Below, in pieces: positions 1-6,850 of a stretch of 14,133 nt of DNA (position 1 is the first letter of the stretch; the number at the start of each line of letters is the position of its first letter). This stretch comes from Eubacterium sp. UBA3720 (GTDB lineage Bacteria; Bacillota; Clostridia; Lachnospirales; Lachnospiraceae). The stretch covers positions 12,933 to 27,065 of the forward strand of contig DFHP01000066.1 in assembly GCA_002371335.1 (NCBI GenBank), given 5' to 3'. The notes under the pieces are model-generated. The model had not been told where the DNA came from. It worked only from the letters and a program-made list of their open reading frames with translations, and made no database searches. The position numbers were made by a program, and so were the translations under genes.

Positions 1-794
1 CTTCCGCCCTGGGAACCGCCGGAATAAGAAGCTGATCCGCCTCCTGCCGAGTAAAGCTGCGCTGCGTATGCTTCTGCCGCTTCCGTATCTCCTGATGCGA
101 TAGCGTCAGCCTGTGCTGTCGCAAGCTCCTGATACAGTGCTTCCTGCTGAACTACAAGAGCCTGATACTCGGCAGCCTTCTGAATAGCGACTGCAAGCTG
201 CGCGTCATAATCCGTATACTGAGCCTTTGCCTGATCCAGAAGTGCTGTCAGGTTTGCCTGATTCGTCTCCTGTGCGGATTTCAGATTTTCAAGGGACGTT
301 TTTTCTTCTTCCTGCTGGCTCTTTAAAGCCGCGATCCTGTCAATTGTCTGAGCATACTCCATCAGACAATCTCTGTCATATTTATAAAGTTTTTCCGTGT
401 ATTCTGCCTGTGTCAGAAGATTAGACAGATCGTCTGAATTCAAAAGAGTTTCAAGCCAGCTGGCATCTCCGCCTTTCTCATAGAGATACTGGATCCTCTT
501 TTTCATTGCGTCATACTCTGTCTGTCTTACTTTTTCCGCTCCTTTAAGATCGGAAGTCGTATCTTCGATTTCTTCTCCTTTATCATCTATCTGTACTTTC
601 AGGTCCTCGATCTCTGCCATAGATGTGATCAGCTGAACGCTGAGACTGTCGATTTCTCCTAAAAGCTCTGTTTTCTTTGTTTCCAGATCAACGATCTGTG
701 CCTGTGCTGTGGCTGGATCGGCAAAAACCGGAGCTGCCTGCATCATAAGCATTAATGCTGCGAGACCTGCTGCAATCCATTTCTTATTCAACAT
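1..794 (-). CDS. Secreted coiled-coil protein, CwlO/PcsB-type peptidoglycan hydrolase N-terminus (partial)
   Basis: The gene starts at the ATG at 794 and is still open at base 1, giving 264 residues of an incomplete protein. A GGAGAG ribosome binding site lies just upstream. The first 25 residues form a signal peptide: MLNKK, a hydrophobic stretch, then a cleavage site at PVFA/D. Residues of about 30 to 235 are rich in Glu, Gln, Lys, Ala and Leu with coiled-coil periodicity. A break near residue 105 reads RIQYLYEKGGDASWLETLL, the hinge segment typical of the PcsB/CwlO coiled-coil domain. A Gly/Ser-rich linker begins near residue 240 and runs to the window edge. In this family the coiled coil is thought to interact with the FtsEX complex and hold a C-terminal hydrolase domain (NlpC/P60 or CHAP) in check. 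That catalytic domain would lie outside the window, so enzymatic activity is inferred. A non-catalytic coiled-coil surface protein remains possible. Confidence 0.75.
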   Translation of the reverse strand, partial: MLNKKWIAAGLAALMLMMQAAPVFADPATAQAQIVDLETKKTELLGEIDSLSVQLITSMAEIEDLKVQIDDKGEEIEDTTSDLKGAEKVRQTEYDAMKKRIQYLYEKGGDASWLETLLNSDDLSNLLTQAEYTEKLYKYDRDCLMEYAQTIDRIAALKSQQEEEKTSLENLKSAQETNQANLTALLDQAKAQYTDYDAQLAVAIQKAAEYQALVVQQEALYQELATAQADAIASGDTEAAEAYAAQLYSAGGGSASYSGGSQGG

Positions 795-818
795 ATATAC
801 TCTCCTCAAATCATACAT

Positions 819-847
819 ATTGTAACATTTTAGACACATTTAAACAA
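819..847 (-). promoter_or_regulatory. Promoter of the coiled-coil cell-wall protein gene
   Basis: Read on the minus strand, TTGTTT (842-847) is followed after 17 bp by TACAAT (819-824). A TG one base before the -10 gives an extended -10 (TGTTACAAT). The predicted start of transcription is near 812, which leaves a short leader carrying the GGAGAG ribosome binding site. The -35 matches the consensus at only three positions, but spacing and -10 are good for a housekeeping-sigma promoter. Confidence 0.6.
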
Positions 848-930
848 TTATGTTAAATAGTATCACACTTCTATCACCACTACAAGACTCATTCGTACAT
901 TTTCCTGTAATTTTTTTTTAATAACTAAAA

Positions 931-1101
931 CTTCCCGCATGTCATTTCTGAATGGTTTAATCATGAAAAATACATCGTCAGGACGCTCCCGCTTATGTCT
1001 TGCAGGCAGCGGTACTAATGAATTTTCGTTGTTTATACTTGAAAATTCAAAGTGCCGGCCGCAATACAAAACCTTTCCAATGTTATTTTTCATGATCAAA
1101 C
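931..1101. repeat. MITE-like dispersed repeat, copy A
   Basis: This element sits in the 420-bp gene-free stretch 795-1214. Its core is bounded by an 18-bp terminal inverted repeat with one mismatch: GTTTAATCATGAAAAATA at 955-972, and its counterpart at 1084-1101. A 27-bp flank at 931-957 (beginning CTTCCCGCATGTC) recurs at 13999-14025 with two differences. The 82-bp core at 1012-1093, read on the minus strand, recurs on the plus strand at 14052-14133, with 75 of 82 positions identical by hand count and no gaps. No transposase is present, so a non-autonomous, palindrome-ended repeat is the best description. A minus-strand reading frame of 78 codons crosses it but has no convincing ribosome binding site. 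The rest of the stretch (795-930 and 1102-1214) holds only the promoter of the cell-wall gene and a weak terminator. Confidence 0.6.
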
Positions 1102-1145
1102 AGACTCTTCAACGTAAAACGGGACGTTTCTATAAAAGATAAGAG

Positions 1146-1167
1146 AAAAAGTAGATTCCTTCATCTA
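1146..1167 (-). terminator. Weak intrinsic terminator of the BMP-family gene
   Basis: About 50 bases after the stop codon at 1215, the minus strand reads TAGAT, a six-base loop, ATCTA, then C and five T. The stem is only five AT-rich base pairs, so it is weak, but position and T-run fit the 3' end of the BMP-family gene. Confidence 0.35.
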
Positions 1168-1214
1168 TAACGTAACAGTTTCGTAATATGGTCTCAAGCC
1201 GGAAATGCCCGTGA

Positions 1215-2360
1215 TCAGGGTCTTTCTTCAATAGTGACGTTATTTATCTGGACTGTATTCTCTGTTTTTTTCTTGTTTCCTGATTCTGAGTCCTCCGGGG
1301 TAAGCTTTGTGACATCCTGTGAAGTCACTGTGATCTCCCCGTTTTCTATTCTGGCAAGGACATCGTCATAATCAGCCTGGCCGAAGGTATTGAAGGTGCT
1401 TCCTTCCATGTTCAGATAAATACAGTTTTCGGCTACTCCCAGCTCGCTGCTCTCGCCGCCCGAAATGGAACCGGCATCTATCATTGTCAGAGCCTGCCGG
1501 GCAGCGTTCGTATAATTGATTCCGGCAGCCGCCATGATCGACGCTCCTGCCGCAGCATTCATATCATCTGTTATGATCTTTCCGTTCGCGCGCACTGCTC
1601 CCTGTTCCGCCACAAGCTCAGCGCCGCCGCCTGCCACCGCGATCACCTGACATCCCTCCTGAAACCAGGAAACGATCCCTGACACCTGTGCCGGACTGAT
1701 TGCGTTCGACGTCATATATTTATATTGAATGACCACCTCATCTTTTTTCAGCTTAAGCTCGCCTGCCGCCTGATTTGCTCCCTGAATAAAACCGGATCCG
1801 TAGCGGACGGTATCTTCATCTTTGCTTCCACCGTAGAATCCCAGAAAACGGCATCCGTCCTTCACGGCAGCATATCCTGCCAGGAAACCGGCGATCTCCC
1901 TTGAGAAAATGATACTGCAGGTGTTTCCCCTGATACGCTTATCGCCGCCCTCTTTGTTTTCGGCGGGAACGCCGTCGATCAGGACAAACTGTGTATGCTT
2001 CTCAATCTTCTGGACCTCATAAACAGCGTAATTCATCTCCGTACCCGAACAGACGATAACATCCGCACCGTCGTCAATCGCCGATTTCATGGCAAGCTCC
2101 GCGTCTCTCACAGAGCCCGACTCCGGCACATATGTGACCAGCTCCCTGTTTGTCTCATTCGCGTAATCTGTAAGCCCCTGCCAGATCTCCGCGTTTGCCG
2201 GTCCTCCTTCGCCTGACTCGGTATTACCTACAAATGCGATCACTTCGCCCAGTTCCGAATCCGAACCGCAGCCGCCAAGCATCGCTGACCCCGTTATGAT
2301 CATGACCATTCCGATGCTGATCACCGGTCCTGCTCCCCTTATTTTCCTCAATAATTTCAC
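1215..2360 (-). CDS. BMP-family ABC-type substrate-binding lipoprotein (orphan)
   Basis: The best start is the GTG at 2360, because GGGGAG at 2368-2373 lies seven bases upstream. An ATG ten codons earlier has GAAGGG only two bases away. The 381-residue protein begins with basic residues and a hydrophobic helix ending in the lipobox LGGC (Cys31), so it should be a lipid-anchored extracellular protein. The mature part has the fold signature of the basic membrane protein (Bmp/Med, PnrA-like) family: EVIAFVGNTESGEGG near its start, AEIWQGLTDYA, GADVIVCSG, AGFLAGYAA and VIAVAGGGAELVAEQ. Family members bind nucleosides or related small molecules for ABC importers, or act as sensors. No permease or ATPase gene adjoins it, so it is an orphan here. 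It may share a transporter encoded elsewhere or act as a receptor. The C-terminal 35 residues are charged and probably disordered. The ligand cannot be read from the sequence. Confidence 0.8.
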   Translation of the reverse strand: MKLLRKIRGAGPVISIGMVMIITGSAMLGGCGSDSELGEVIAFVGNTESGEGGPANAEIWQGLTDYANETNRELVTYVPESGSVRDAELAMKSAIDDGADVIVCSGTEMNYAVYEVQKIEKHTQFVLIDGVPAENKEGGDKRIRGNTCSIIFSREIAGFLAGYAAVKDGCRFLGFYGGSKDEDTVRYGSGFIQGANQAAGELKLKKDEVVIQYKYMTSNAISPAQVSGIVSWFQEGCQVIAVAGGGAELVAEQGAVRANGKIITDDMNAAAGASIMAAAGINYTNAARQALTMIDAGSISGGESSELGVAENCIYLNMEGSTFNTFGQADYDDVLARIENGEITVTSQDVTKLTPEDSESGNKKKTENTVQINNVTIEERP

Positions 2361-2408
2361 GTGATTTCTCCCCTGTATATTCAGAATCATATCCCTTCTT
2401 CAGCAAGT

Positions 2409-2423
2409 ACTATAAATAGTATA
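2409..2423 (-). promoter_or_regulatory. Possible -10 and overlapping palindrome upstream of the BMP-family gene
   Basis: The minus strand has TATACT at 2418-2423, with TTTTAA 17 bp upstream as a poor -35. A perfect inverted repeat, ACTAT-AA-ATAGT (2409-2420), overlaps this -10 and could bind a repressor. A second possible -10 (TATAGT) lies inside it, so the exact promoter is uncertain. The rest of the 310-bp divergent gap (2361-2670) holds the exporter promoter and its leader. Confidence 0.35.
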
Positions 2424-2465
2424 CTCAGAAAACCGAAGGTTTAAAACCCTCTTTTTCACTCCTCG

Positions 2466-2494
2466 TTGTCTTTTTTTTCCGGGAATGCTATGAT
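2466..2494 (+). promoter_or_regulatory. Promoter upstream of the EamA exporter gene
   Basis: TTGTCT (2466-2471) and TATGAT (2489-2494) are separated by 17 bp, with a TG one base before the -10 (TGCTATGAT). This is a good extended -10 promoter. Transcription would start near 2501 and give a leader of about 170 nt before the ATG at 2671. I recognise no known riboswitch in that leader. Confidence 0.5.
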
Positions 2495-2670
2495 ATGTCG
2501 CAGGACCATTTATCCGGCGGCTTTACGGGATAGGGCGGCAGTTCGTTCTCCTTTTTCGCAATGCCCGGCCCTGATTTCTAAAAACAAAGTCCTTAAACTT
2601 ATATCCGTTCCCTTTTCTTTTCAACTTGATGGGATCGAGGCTTTGACTTTATGATACGGGAGAATTCCAA

Positions 2671-3630
2671 ATGAAAAAAACAGACTGGACGAAACTGTCC
2701 GTAATATTTCCAATGACTTTTATCTGCTGTTTTCTCTGGGGAAGCGCCTTTCCCAGCGTAAAGATTGGATACAAGCTTTTTTCCATCGCTTCTGATGATC
2801 AGGCAAGCCAGCTGCTCTTTGCCGGAGCGCGATTCACTCTTTCAGGTATCCTTGTTCTTCTGTTCGGCAGCATCGGCTCCCGCAGACTGATCCTTCCCCG
2901 GAAATCTGCATGGAAATATGTTTTCCCGCTGGCTCTGGTACAGACCGCGGGACAATATTTCTTCTTTTATATAGGCCTGGCGCATACTTCAGGGGTAAAA
3001 TCCTCCATCATCGTGGCCGCCAGCACCTTTTTCGCCATATTCTTCGCGGTATTTCTTTTTCATCAGGAGGTGCTGACTGCCGGAAAGCTTATCGGCTGCC
3101 TCATAGGTTTTTCGGGCGTCGTTCTGATCCAGATGTCCGGCGGCGGCCCGCTGGAGCTGAGTTTTGCCCCAAACGGCGAGGGCTTTATCCTTCTGTCAGC
3201 GATCATGTACGCCCTTTCATCCGGTATGATAAAAAATTTTTCACGCACGGAAGATCCGGTCACTTTAAGCGGCAGCCAGTTTTTCGCAGGCGGACTGATA
3301 CTGATCGCCGCCGGTCTCTTCCTGGGAGGACGCCTGACTCCCGCCGGACCTGCTTCGATACTGCTTCTGCTTTACATGGCGATGATCTCCGCTGTAGCTT
3401 ACTCTCTCTGGAGTGTGCTTCTGAAATACAACCCTGTCAGCAGAATCACCGTTTACGGATTCCTGAATCCGGTCATTGGCGTCATCCTGTCCGCGGTTCT
3501 TCTGGGAGAACAAAACCAGGCCTTCAGCATATACGGACTGATCTCGCTCCTTCTGGTCTCCCTTGGGATCGTCATCGTAAACAAATCTTCCGGAAAAAGA
3601 TATGCGCAGGCTGCTGATAATCTTAAATAA
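2671..3630 (+). CDS. EamA/DMT-superfamily transporter
   Basis: The ATG at 2671 is preceded by GGGAG at a spacing of eight bases. The 319-residue product is almost entirely hydrophobic, with about ten membrane helices arranged as two EamA repeats (roughly residues 12-150 and 165-305). This is the usual length and layout of drug/metabolite transporters such as RhaT, YdcZ and RarD relatives. Typical family segments are the N-terminal CCFLWGSAFPSVKIG, GLAHTSGVKSSII at the end of the third/fourth helix region, and YGFLNPVIGVILSAVLLGE near the C-terminus. Members usually export amino acids, purines or other metabolites using the proton gradient. The substrate cannot be deduced. The gene stands alone on the plus strand between a divergent lipoprotein gene and a tRNA gene, so context does not help. 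Confidence 0.85.
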   Translation: MKKTDWTKLSVIFPMTFICCFLWGSAFPSVKIGYKLFSIASDDQASQLLFAGARFTLSGILVLLFGSIGSRRLILPRKSAWKYVFPLALVQTAGQYFFFYIGLAHTSGVKSSIIVAASTFFAIFFAVFLFHQEVLTAGKLIGCLIGFSGVVLIQMSGGGPLELSFAPNGEGFILLSAIMYALSSGMIKNFSRTEDPVTLSGSQFFAGGLILIAAGLFLGGRLTPAGPASILLLLYMAMISAVAYSLWSVLLKYNPVSRITVYGFLNPVIGVILSAVLLGEQNQAFSIYGLISLLLVSLGIVIVNKSSGKRYAQAADNLK

Positions 3631-3645
3631 TCCTGCTAATGAGAC

Positions 3646-3674
3646 TTGAAGCCCGGGAAACTTTTTGATAGAAT
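3646..3674 (+). promoter_or_regulatory. Promoter of the tRNA-Ser gene
   Basis: TTGAAG (3646-3651), a 17-bp spacer and TAGAAT (3669-3674) form a near-consensus housekeeping promoter. It starts 16 bp after the exporter stop codon, and transcription would begin near 3681, about 14 bases before the mature tRNA 5' end. Confidence 0.7.
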
Positions 3675-3694
3675 GTGTGTTGCAGACTGATTCT

Positions 3695-3784
3695 GGAGAT
3701 GTACCCAAGAGGCTGAAGGGTCCGGATTCGAAATCCGGTAGGTCGGCATACGCCGGCGCGAGGGTTCAAATCCCTCCGTCTCCG
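3695..3784 (+). tRNA. tRNA-Ser (anticodon CGA)
   Basis: The acceptor stem pairs GGAGATG (3695-3701) with CGTCTCC (3777-3783), with G3784 as discriminator base. The anticodon arm is CCGGA, the loop TTCGAAA, then TCCGG, which places the anticodon CGA at 3729-3731 (reads UCG). The long variable arm with a GGTCGGC/GCCGGC stem is the class II form expected for serine. The T arm contains GGTTCAAATCC. No CCA is encoded; the genome continues with CTCA, so CCA must be added after transcription. Confidence 0.95.
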
Positions 3785-3801
3785 CTCAGAAAATACCAAG
3801 A

Positions 3802-3839
3802 GAACGACCGTGCGTGGCAATAAGCCAGCACGGTCGTTC
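3802..3839. terminator. Strong hairpin between convergent tRNA-Ser and binding-protein genes
   Basis: GAACGACCGTGC (3802-3813) pairs perfectly with GCACGGTCGTTC (3828-3839), and the loop contains a further TGGC/GCCA pairing. The 12-bp GC-rich stem lies between the end of tRNA-Ser (plus) and the end of the binding-protein gene (minus), so it probably terminates both. Neither side has a clean T-run (CCCTTATTA on plus, CTTGGTATTTT on minus), so termination may be partial or factor-assisted. Confidence 0.6.
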
Positions 3840-3878
3840 CCTTATTATGTCTGAGTCGAATAAACGATAATGGCTGTT

Positions 3879-5000
3879 TTAGTTTGCATCAGCAACGATC
3901 TCATTCCAATGGTTGATCAGCTCGTCCCTGTGCTCATTGAGATAATCGTAATCCAGTTCTTCTACGCCGAGCGTTTCCGCATCCGGAAGCCCATACAGCT
4001 CTGCTTCGCTGTTGGAACCGCGTCCGGAACAAACATCGGATCTTCTGCTTTGGAATTCTGCCGAGGACATGATATCCATCACAGCCTGTGCTGCCGGAAG
4101 GTTCGGTGCATTCTTTGTGATCGCTCCGCCTCCTGCCATGGCAGTGTTTCCTTCTTCCATATATACACATTCAACGGGCGCTCCTGATTTTACCAGCGCT
4201 GCGACCGCTGATTCATAGGAAAGTCCCACTACATACTCGCCGTTGGCCACCAGGTTAAACACGTCCTTCGAGGATGTGGAAGAAAAGCTGGCCGGGATAA
4301 GCTGCGAGATATAATCCCATCCTTTTTCATCATCAAATTCATCTCCCATTGTGGCAAGGATCGTCTGAAGCTGTCTGTAGCCTGAAGAGCTTGCGTCAGG
4401 CGCGGCCTGAATGATCTTTCCCTCCAGCTCCGGCTGCAGCAGGTCCTCGTATCCGTTGATCTCTATCCCCAGTTCATCCCGAAGCTCCGGATTAACCACA
4501 AGACACATCAGCTGTACATCATAAAACGTGATATATCCGTTTTCATCATGATAATCCTGCTTGTCGTCACATGCAGCTGTATATGGCTGAAGTATATCTT
4601 CGTAGATATCGCCGTCCGCCGCAAACATACCGCCCGCCAGAACATCCGCGTCACAGGATTCATCGCTTCTTACCCTCGTCACCAGCGTTCCGATAGAATC
4701 CGCCTGGATCTCCATGGTGCAGTCCGGATAATATGTTTCCCACATATCCCGGAGTATCTGCTGCTCGTCTTCCGTCATCGTTGTATAGACCGTAACCTTA
4801 CCGGTTACTTCGTCCGCGGGCTTCACCCAATCCGGTCTGTCTTCAGCGGACACAGCGGCAGTTCCACTCTGCGTGCCGCTTCCGGCTGTTGTTCCCGTTC
4901 CTGTTGTTTTATTTGTGCCTGTTCCTCCGCAGGCGGTCAGAGACATGAGCATGGCTGCCGCGGCAGTCAGCGACGCCGTTTTCCTGAATAGTTTCTTCAT
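3879..5000 (-). CDS. ABC transporter substrate-binding lipoprotein, Fbp/AfuA/PhnS-like class
   Basis: The ATG at 5000 follows a very strong GGAGGAG ribosome binding site. The 373-residue protein has a lipoprotein signal ending in LTAC (Cys24), then a Thr/Gly/Ser-rich linker of about 30 residues, then a periplasmic-binding-protein type II domain. That domain starts GKVTVYTTMTEDEQQIL and includes DADVLAG, FYDVQLMCLVVNPEL, GYEDLLQPELEGKI and GEYVVGLSYES. This order matches binding proteins for ferric iron, 2-aminoethylphosphonate, sugar phosphates or thiamine-like ligands. The iron-ligand His near the first strand and the Tyr-Tyr pair of true FbpA proteins are not visible, so an organic anion is more likely than iron (inference). 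It is the last gene of a unit with the permease and ATPase upstream, separated from the permease by 200 bp that include a 23-bp tandem duplication. Separate expression, or higher expression than the membrane parts, is plausible. Confidence 0.85.
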   Translation of the reverse strand: MKKLFRKTASLTAAAAMLMSLTACGGTGTNKTTGTGTTAGSGTQSGTAAVSAEDRPDWVKPADEVTGKVTVYTTMTEDEQQILRDMWETYYPDCTMEIQADSIGTLVTRVRSDESCDADVLAGGMFAADGDIYEDILQPYTAACDDKQDYHDENGYITFYDVQLMCLVVNPELRDELGIEINGYEDLLQPELEGKIIQAAPDASSSGYRQLQTILATMGDEFDDEKGWDYISQLIPASFSSTSSKDVFNLVANGEYVVGLSYESAVAALVKSGAPVECVYMEEGNTAMAGGGAITKNAPNLPAAQAVMDIMSSAEFQSRRSDVCSGRGSNSEAELYGLPDAETLGVEELDYDYLNEHRDELINHWNEIVADAN

Positions 5001-5020
5001 AATTTCTCCTCCTTCCTATG

Positions 5021-5066
5021 AGACGAAAAACCTTCTTTCTTCAAGACGAAAAACCTTCTTTCTTCA
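5021..5066. repeat. Perfect 23-bp tandem duplication in the leader of the binding-protein gene
   Basis: Bases 5021-5043 and 5044-5066 are identical 23-bp units. Each begins AGACGAAAAACC on the plus strand. The pair ends about 20 bases before the ATG of the binding-protein gene, just upstream of its ribosome binding site, so it lies in the mRNA leader. Perfect identity suggests a recent slippage or duplication event. Confidence 0.85.
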
Positions 5067-5200
5067 GGCATTTTTCAAAGGTTTATCTGCTGTATGTTAT
5101 CGCCGTAAGACGATCACATCTTTTTCCGGTCACTCCTTTAATGCAGATCATGACCTGTATCCTTATATATTTTGTGCTGAACGTGCGCAGTTATTACTTT

Positions 5201-6850
5201 TTATACGCGTACGTCCTCAAGTTTCGTAAATCTCAGATAGACCGCAAGGCACAGGATCGTCAGAAGCGTCGTGATCGACGCAAACACAGCGGCGACTCCG
5301 TATACGCCTCCGGTAATACTCGTATATGTGCTGATGGTCAGCGTGATCGTCCGGTTGTTATACAAGATAACGCCGGAGGACATTTCCGTGATGATCGACA
5401 CAAAGCTCAGCACCGCGCCGGAAACGATACCGCTTGCCATCTGCGGAACGGTGATCCTTACAAAGGTCGTAAGCTTCGGCGCTCCAAGGCTTAAAGCCGC
5501 CTCCTCCATACTGATGGGTATCTTCATCATGGCTGCGGTGGCTGATCTGCTGGTAAACGGCATTCTCCTTATGGCAAGGGCAATGATCATGATCCCAAGC
5601 GTTCCCGTCAGCACAAGCGGCCTTTTGGAAAAAGCAATGATCAGAGAAATACCGACGACTGCTCCCGGCATGATATAAGGCATCATTGAGATCGTATCGA
5701 TCAGATTGTTGACAAAATTGCTCCGCCGTACTACCAGATAAGCGATCAGGACCGCGATCACAATGATGACCGCCAGTGTGATAAAGCTGATCAGCAGTGT
5801 GTTGACCACCGATCTGCTCAGATATCTGTCCGCCGCCCTCTGATAATTCTGCAGCGAATATCCCGGCATCGGAACACTGTTATTGTAGTTGCGGAAAGAC
5901 ATGTTTATGATATACGCCTGCGGGAGCAGAGCTACCGCCACCAGGAGATAACAGAAAACATGCATCAGTACTCCGCCGGCGCCGTGGGGTTTCTTTGGTT
6001 CCACGGAATGCATGGCGCTGATCGTAAACTTAAATTTGTTCGAAGCCCATTTCTGGAGCAAAAATATAAGTGCTGTAACGATAACTGCAATAACGCTGGT
6101 CGCGGCGGCGAAATGGTAATCCGCCCCGTTCTCGCCCAGGTACTGATTATAGATCAGCACAGGAAATGTCGAGTATCCTCTTCCTATCAGTACCGGCGTT
6201 CCGAAATCCGCGAACGATCTCATAAATACCAGAAGAGACGCCGCCAGGATCGTCGGCATGGAAAGCGACATGATAACTCTTCTGAATCTGTCCGCGCCCT
6301 TGCAGCCCATGCTTTCAGCCGCCTCCAGAAGAGAACTGTCTATATCCCTGAAAGCGCCGTTGACACAGATGACCACCAGCGGGAAAAGCTTCAGCGTCTG
6401 CACGAACACGATGCCTCCAAAGCCGTAGATGGTCAGCCCTCTTATCCCCAGAGATTTAAGAAACGTGGTGATAAGCCCCGAATTTCCCATCAGAAGGATC
6501 CATGAATAAGCTCCTATAAAGGGCGCCGACATGGTGCAAAGAAGACACATGATAAACAAAGCCTTCCTTCCCTTCAGCCGGTAAAAAGAATAAAAATACG
6601 CAAACGGAACGCCCAGTATCAGGCTTGCTGCCGTAACGCATACCGCTATTTTCACACTGTTAAGGATCGATTCATAATAGTACGGTTTCCCGAAAAATAT
6701 CCGGAATTCATCTAATGTAAACTTGCCGTCCACCAGGACAGATTCTATCAGCAGTCTGCCGATCGGATAGACCAGGAAAAACAGGAAAACCGCAAACAGG
6801 ACTGCCGAAATAACATTCCAGAAATTCCATCTCGATTTTTTATGAGACAC
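5201..6850 (-). CDS. ABC transporter permease, fused two-domain (FbpB-like)
   Basis: I place the start at the GTG at 6850. GGGGAGG lies nine bases upstream, and this start overlaps the ATPase stop codon by 11 bp, which suggests translational coupling. An ATG 11 codons earlier is possible but lies deep in the ATPase gene. The 549-residue protein has two binding-protein-dependent transport domains in one chain, with about twelve helices. Each domain carries the cytoplasmic EAA loop that docks on the ATPase: LLEAAESMGCKGADRFRRV near residue 176 and MEEAALSLGAPKLTTFVRI near residue 450. This duplicated layout is typical of FbpB/AfuB-type permeases, so one polypeptide forms the whole membrane channel. 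It works with the ATPase upstream and the lipoprotein downstream. Confidence 0.9.
   Translation of the reverse strand: MSHKKSRWNFWNVISAVLFAVFLFFLVYPIGRLLIESVLVDGKFTLDEFRIFFGKPYYYESILNSVKIAVCVTAASLILGVPFAYFYSFYRLKGRKALFIMCLLCTMSAPFIGAYSWILLMGNSGLITTFLKSLGIRGLTIYGFGGIVFVQTLKLFPLVVICVNGAFRDIDSSLLEAAESMGCKGADRFRRVIMSLSMPTILAASLLVFMRSFADFGTPVLIGRGYSTFPVLIYNQYLGENGADYHFAAATSVIAVIVTALIFLLQKWASNKFKFTISAMHSVEPKKPHGAGGVLMHVFCYLLVAVALLPQAYIINMSFRNYNNSVPMPGYSLQNYQRAADRYLSRSVVNTLLISFITLAVIIVIAVLIAYLVVRRSNFVNNLIDTISMMPYIMPGAVVGISLIIAFSKRPLVLTGTLGIMIIALAIRRMPFTSRSATAAMMKIPISMEEAALSLGAPKLTTFVRITVPQMASGIVSGAVLSFVSIITEMSSGVILYNNRTITLTISTYTSITGGVYGVAAVFASITTLLTILCLAVYLRFTKLEDVRV

Noticed and set aside
863..1099. 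78-codon minus-strand reading frame as a gene
   Set aside because: It spans the dispersed repeat and its flank, has no convincing ribosome binding site, and a matching segment occurs at the other end of the window. A non-coding repeat explains it better.
2466..2654. 62-codon plus-strand reading frame upstream of the exporter gene
   Set aside because: It begins inside the predicted promoter, has no ribosome binding site and the product resembles no protein family. It is probably leader sequence.
2626..2655. TTGATG/TATGAT as the exporter promoter
   Set aside because: The spacer is 18 bp, and transcription would start on or after the GGGAG ribosome binding site, leaving none in the mRNA. The upstream promoter at 2466-2494 fits better.
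2501..2670. Riboswitch in the exporter leader
   Set aside because: The leader is long enough, but I recognise no conserved riboswitch core and no terminator-antiterminator pair. A covariance-model search would be needed.
3695..3784. tRNA-Ser gene as an integration attachment site
   Set aside because: I saw no second copy of the tRNA 3' end in the window and no integrase gene.
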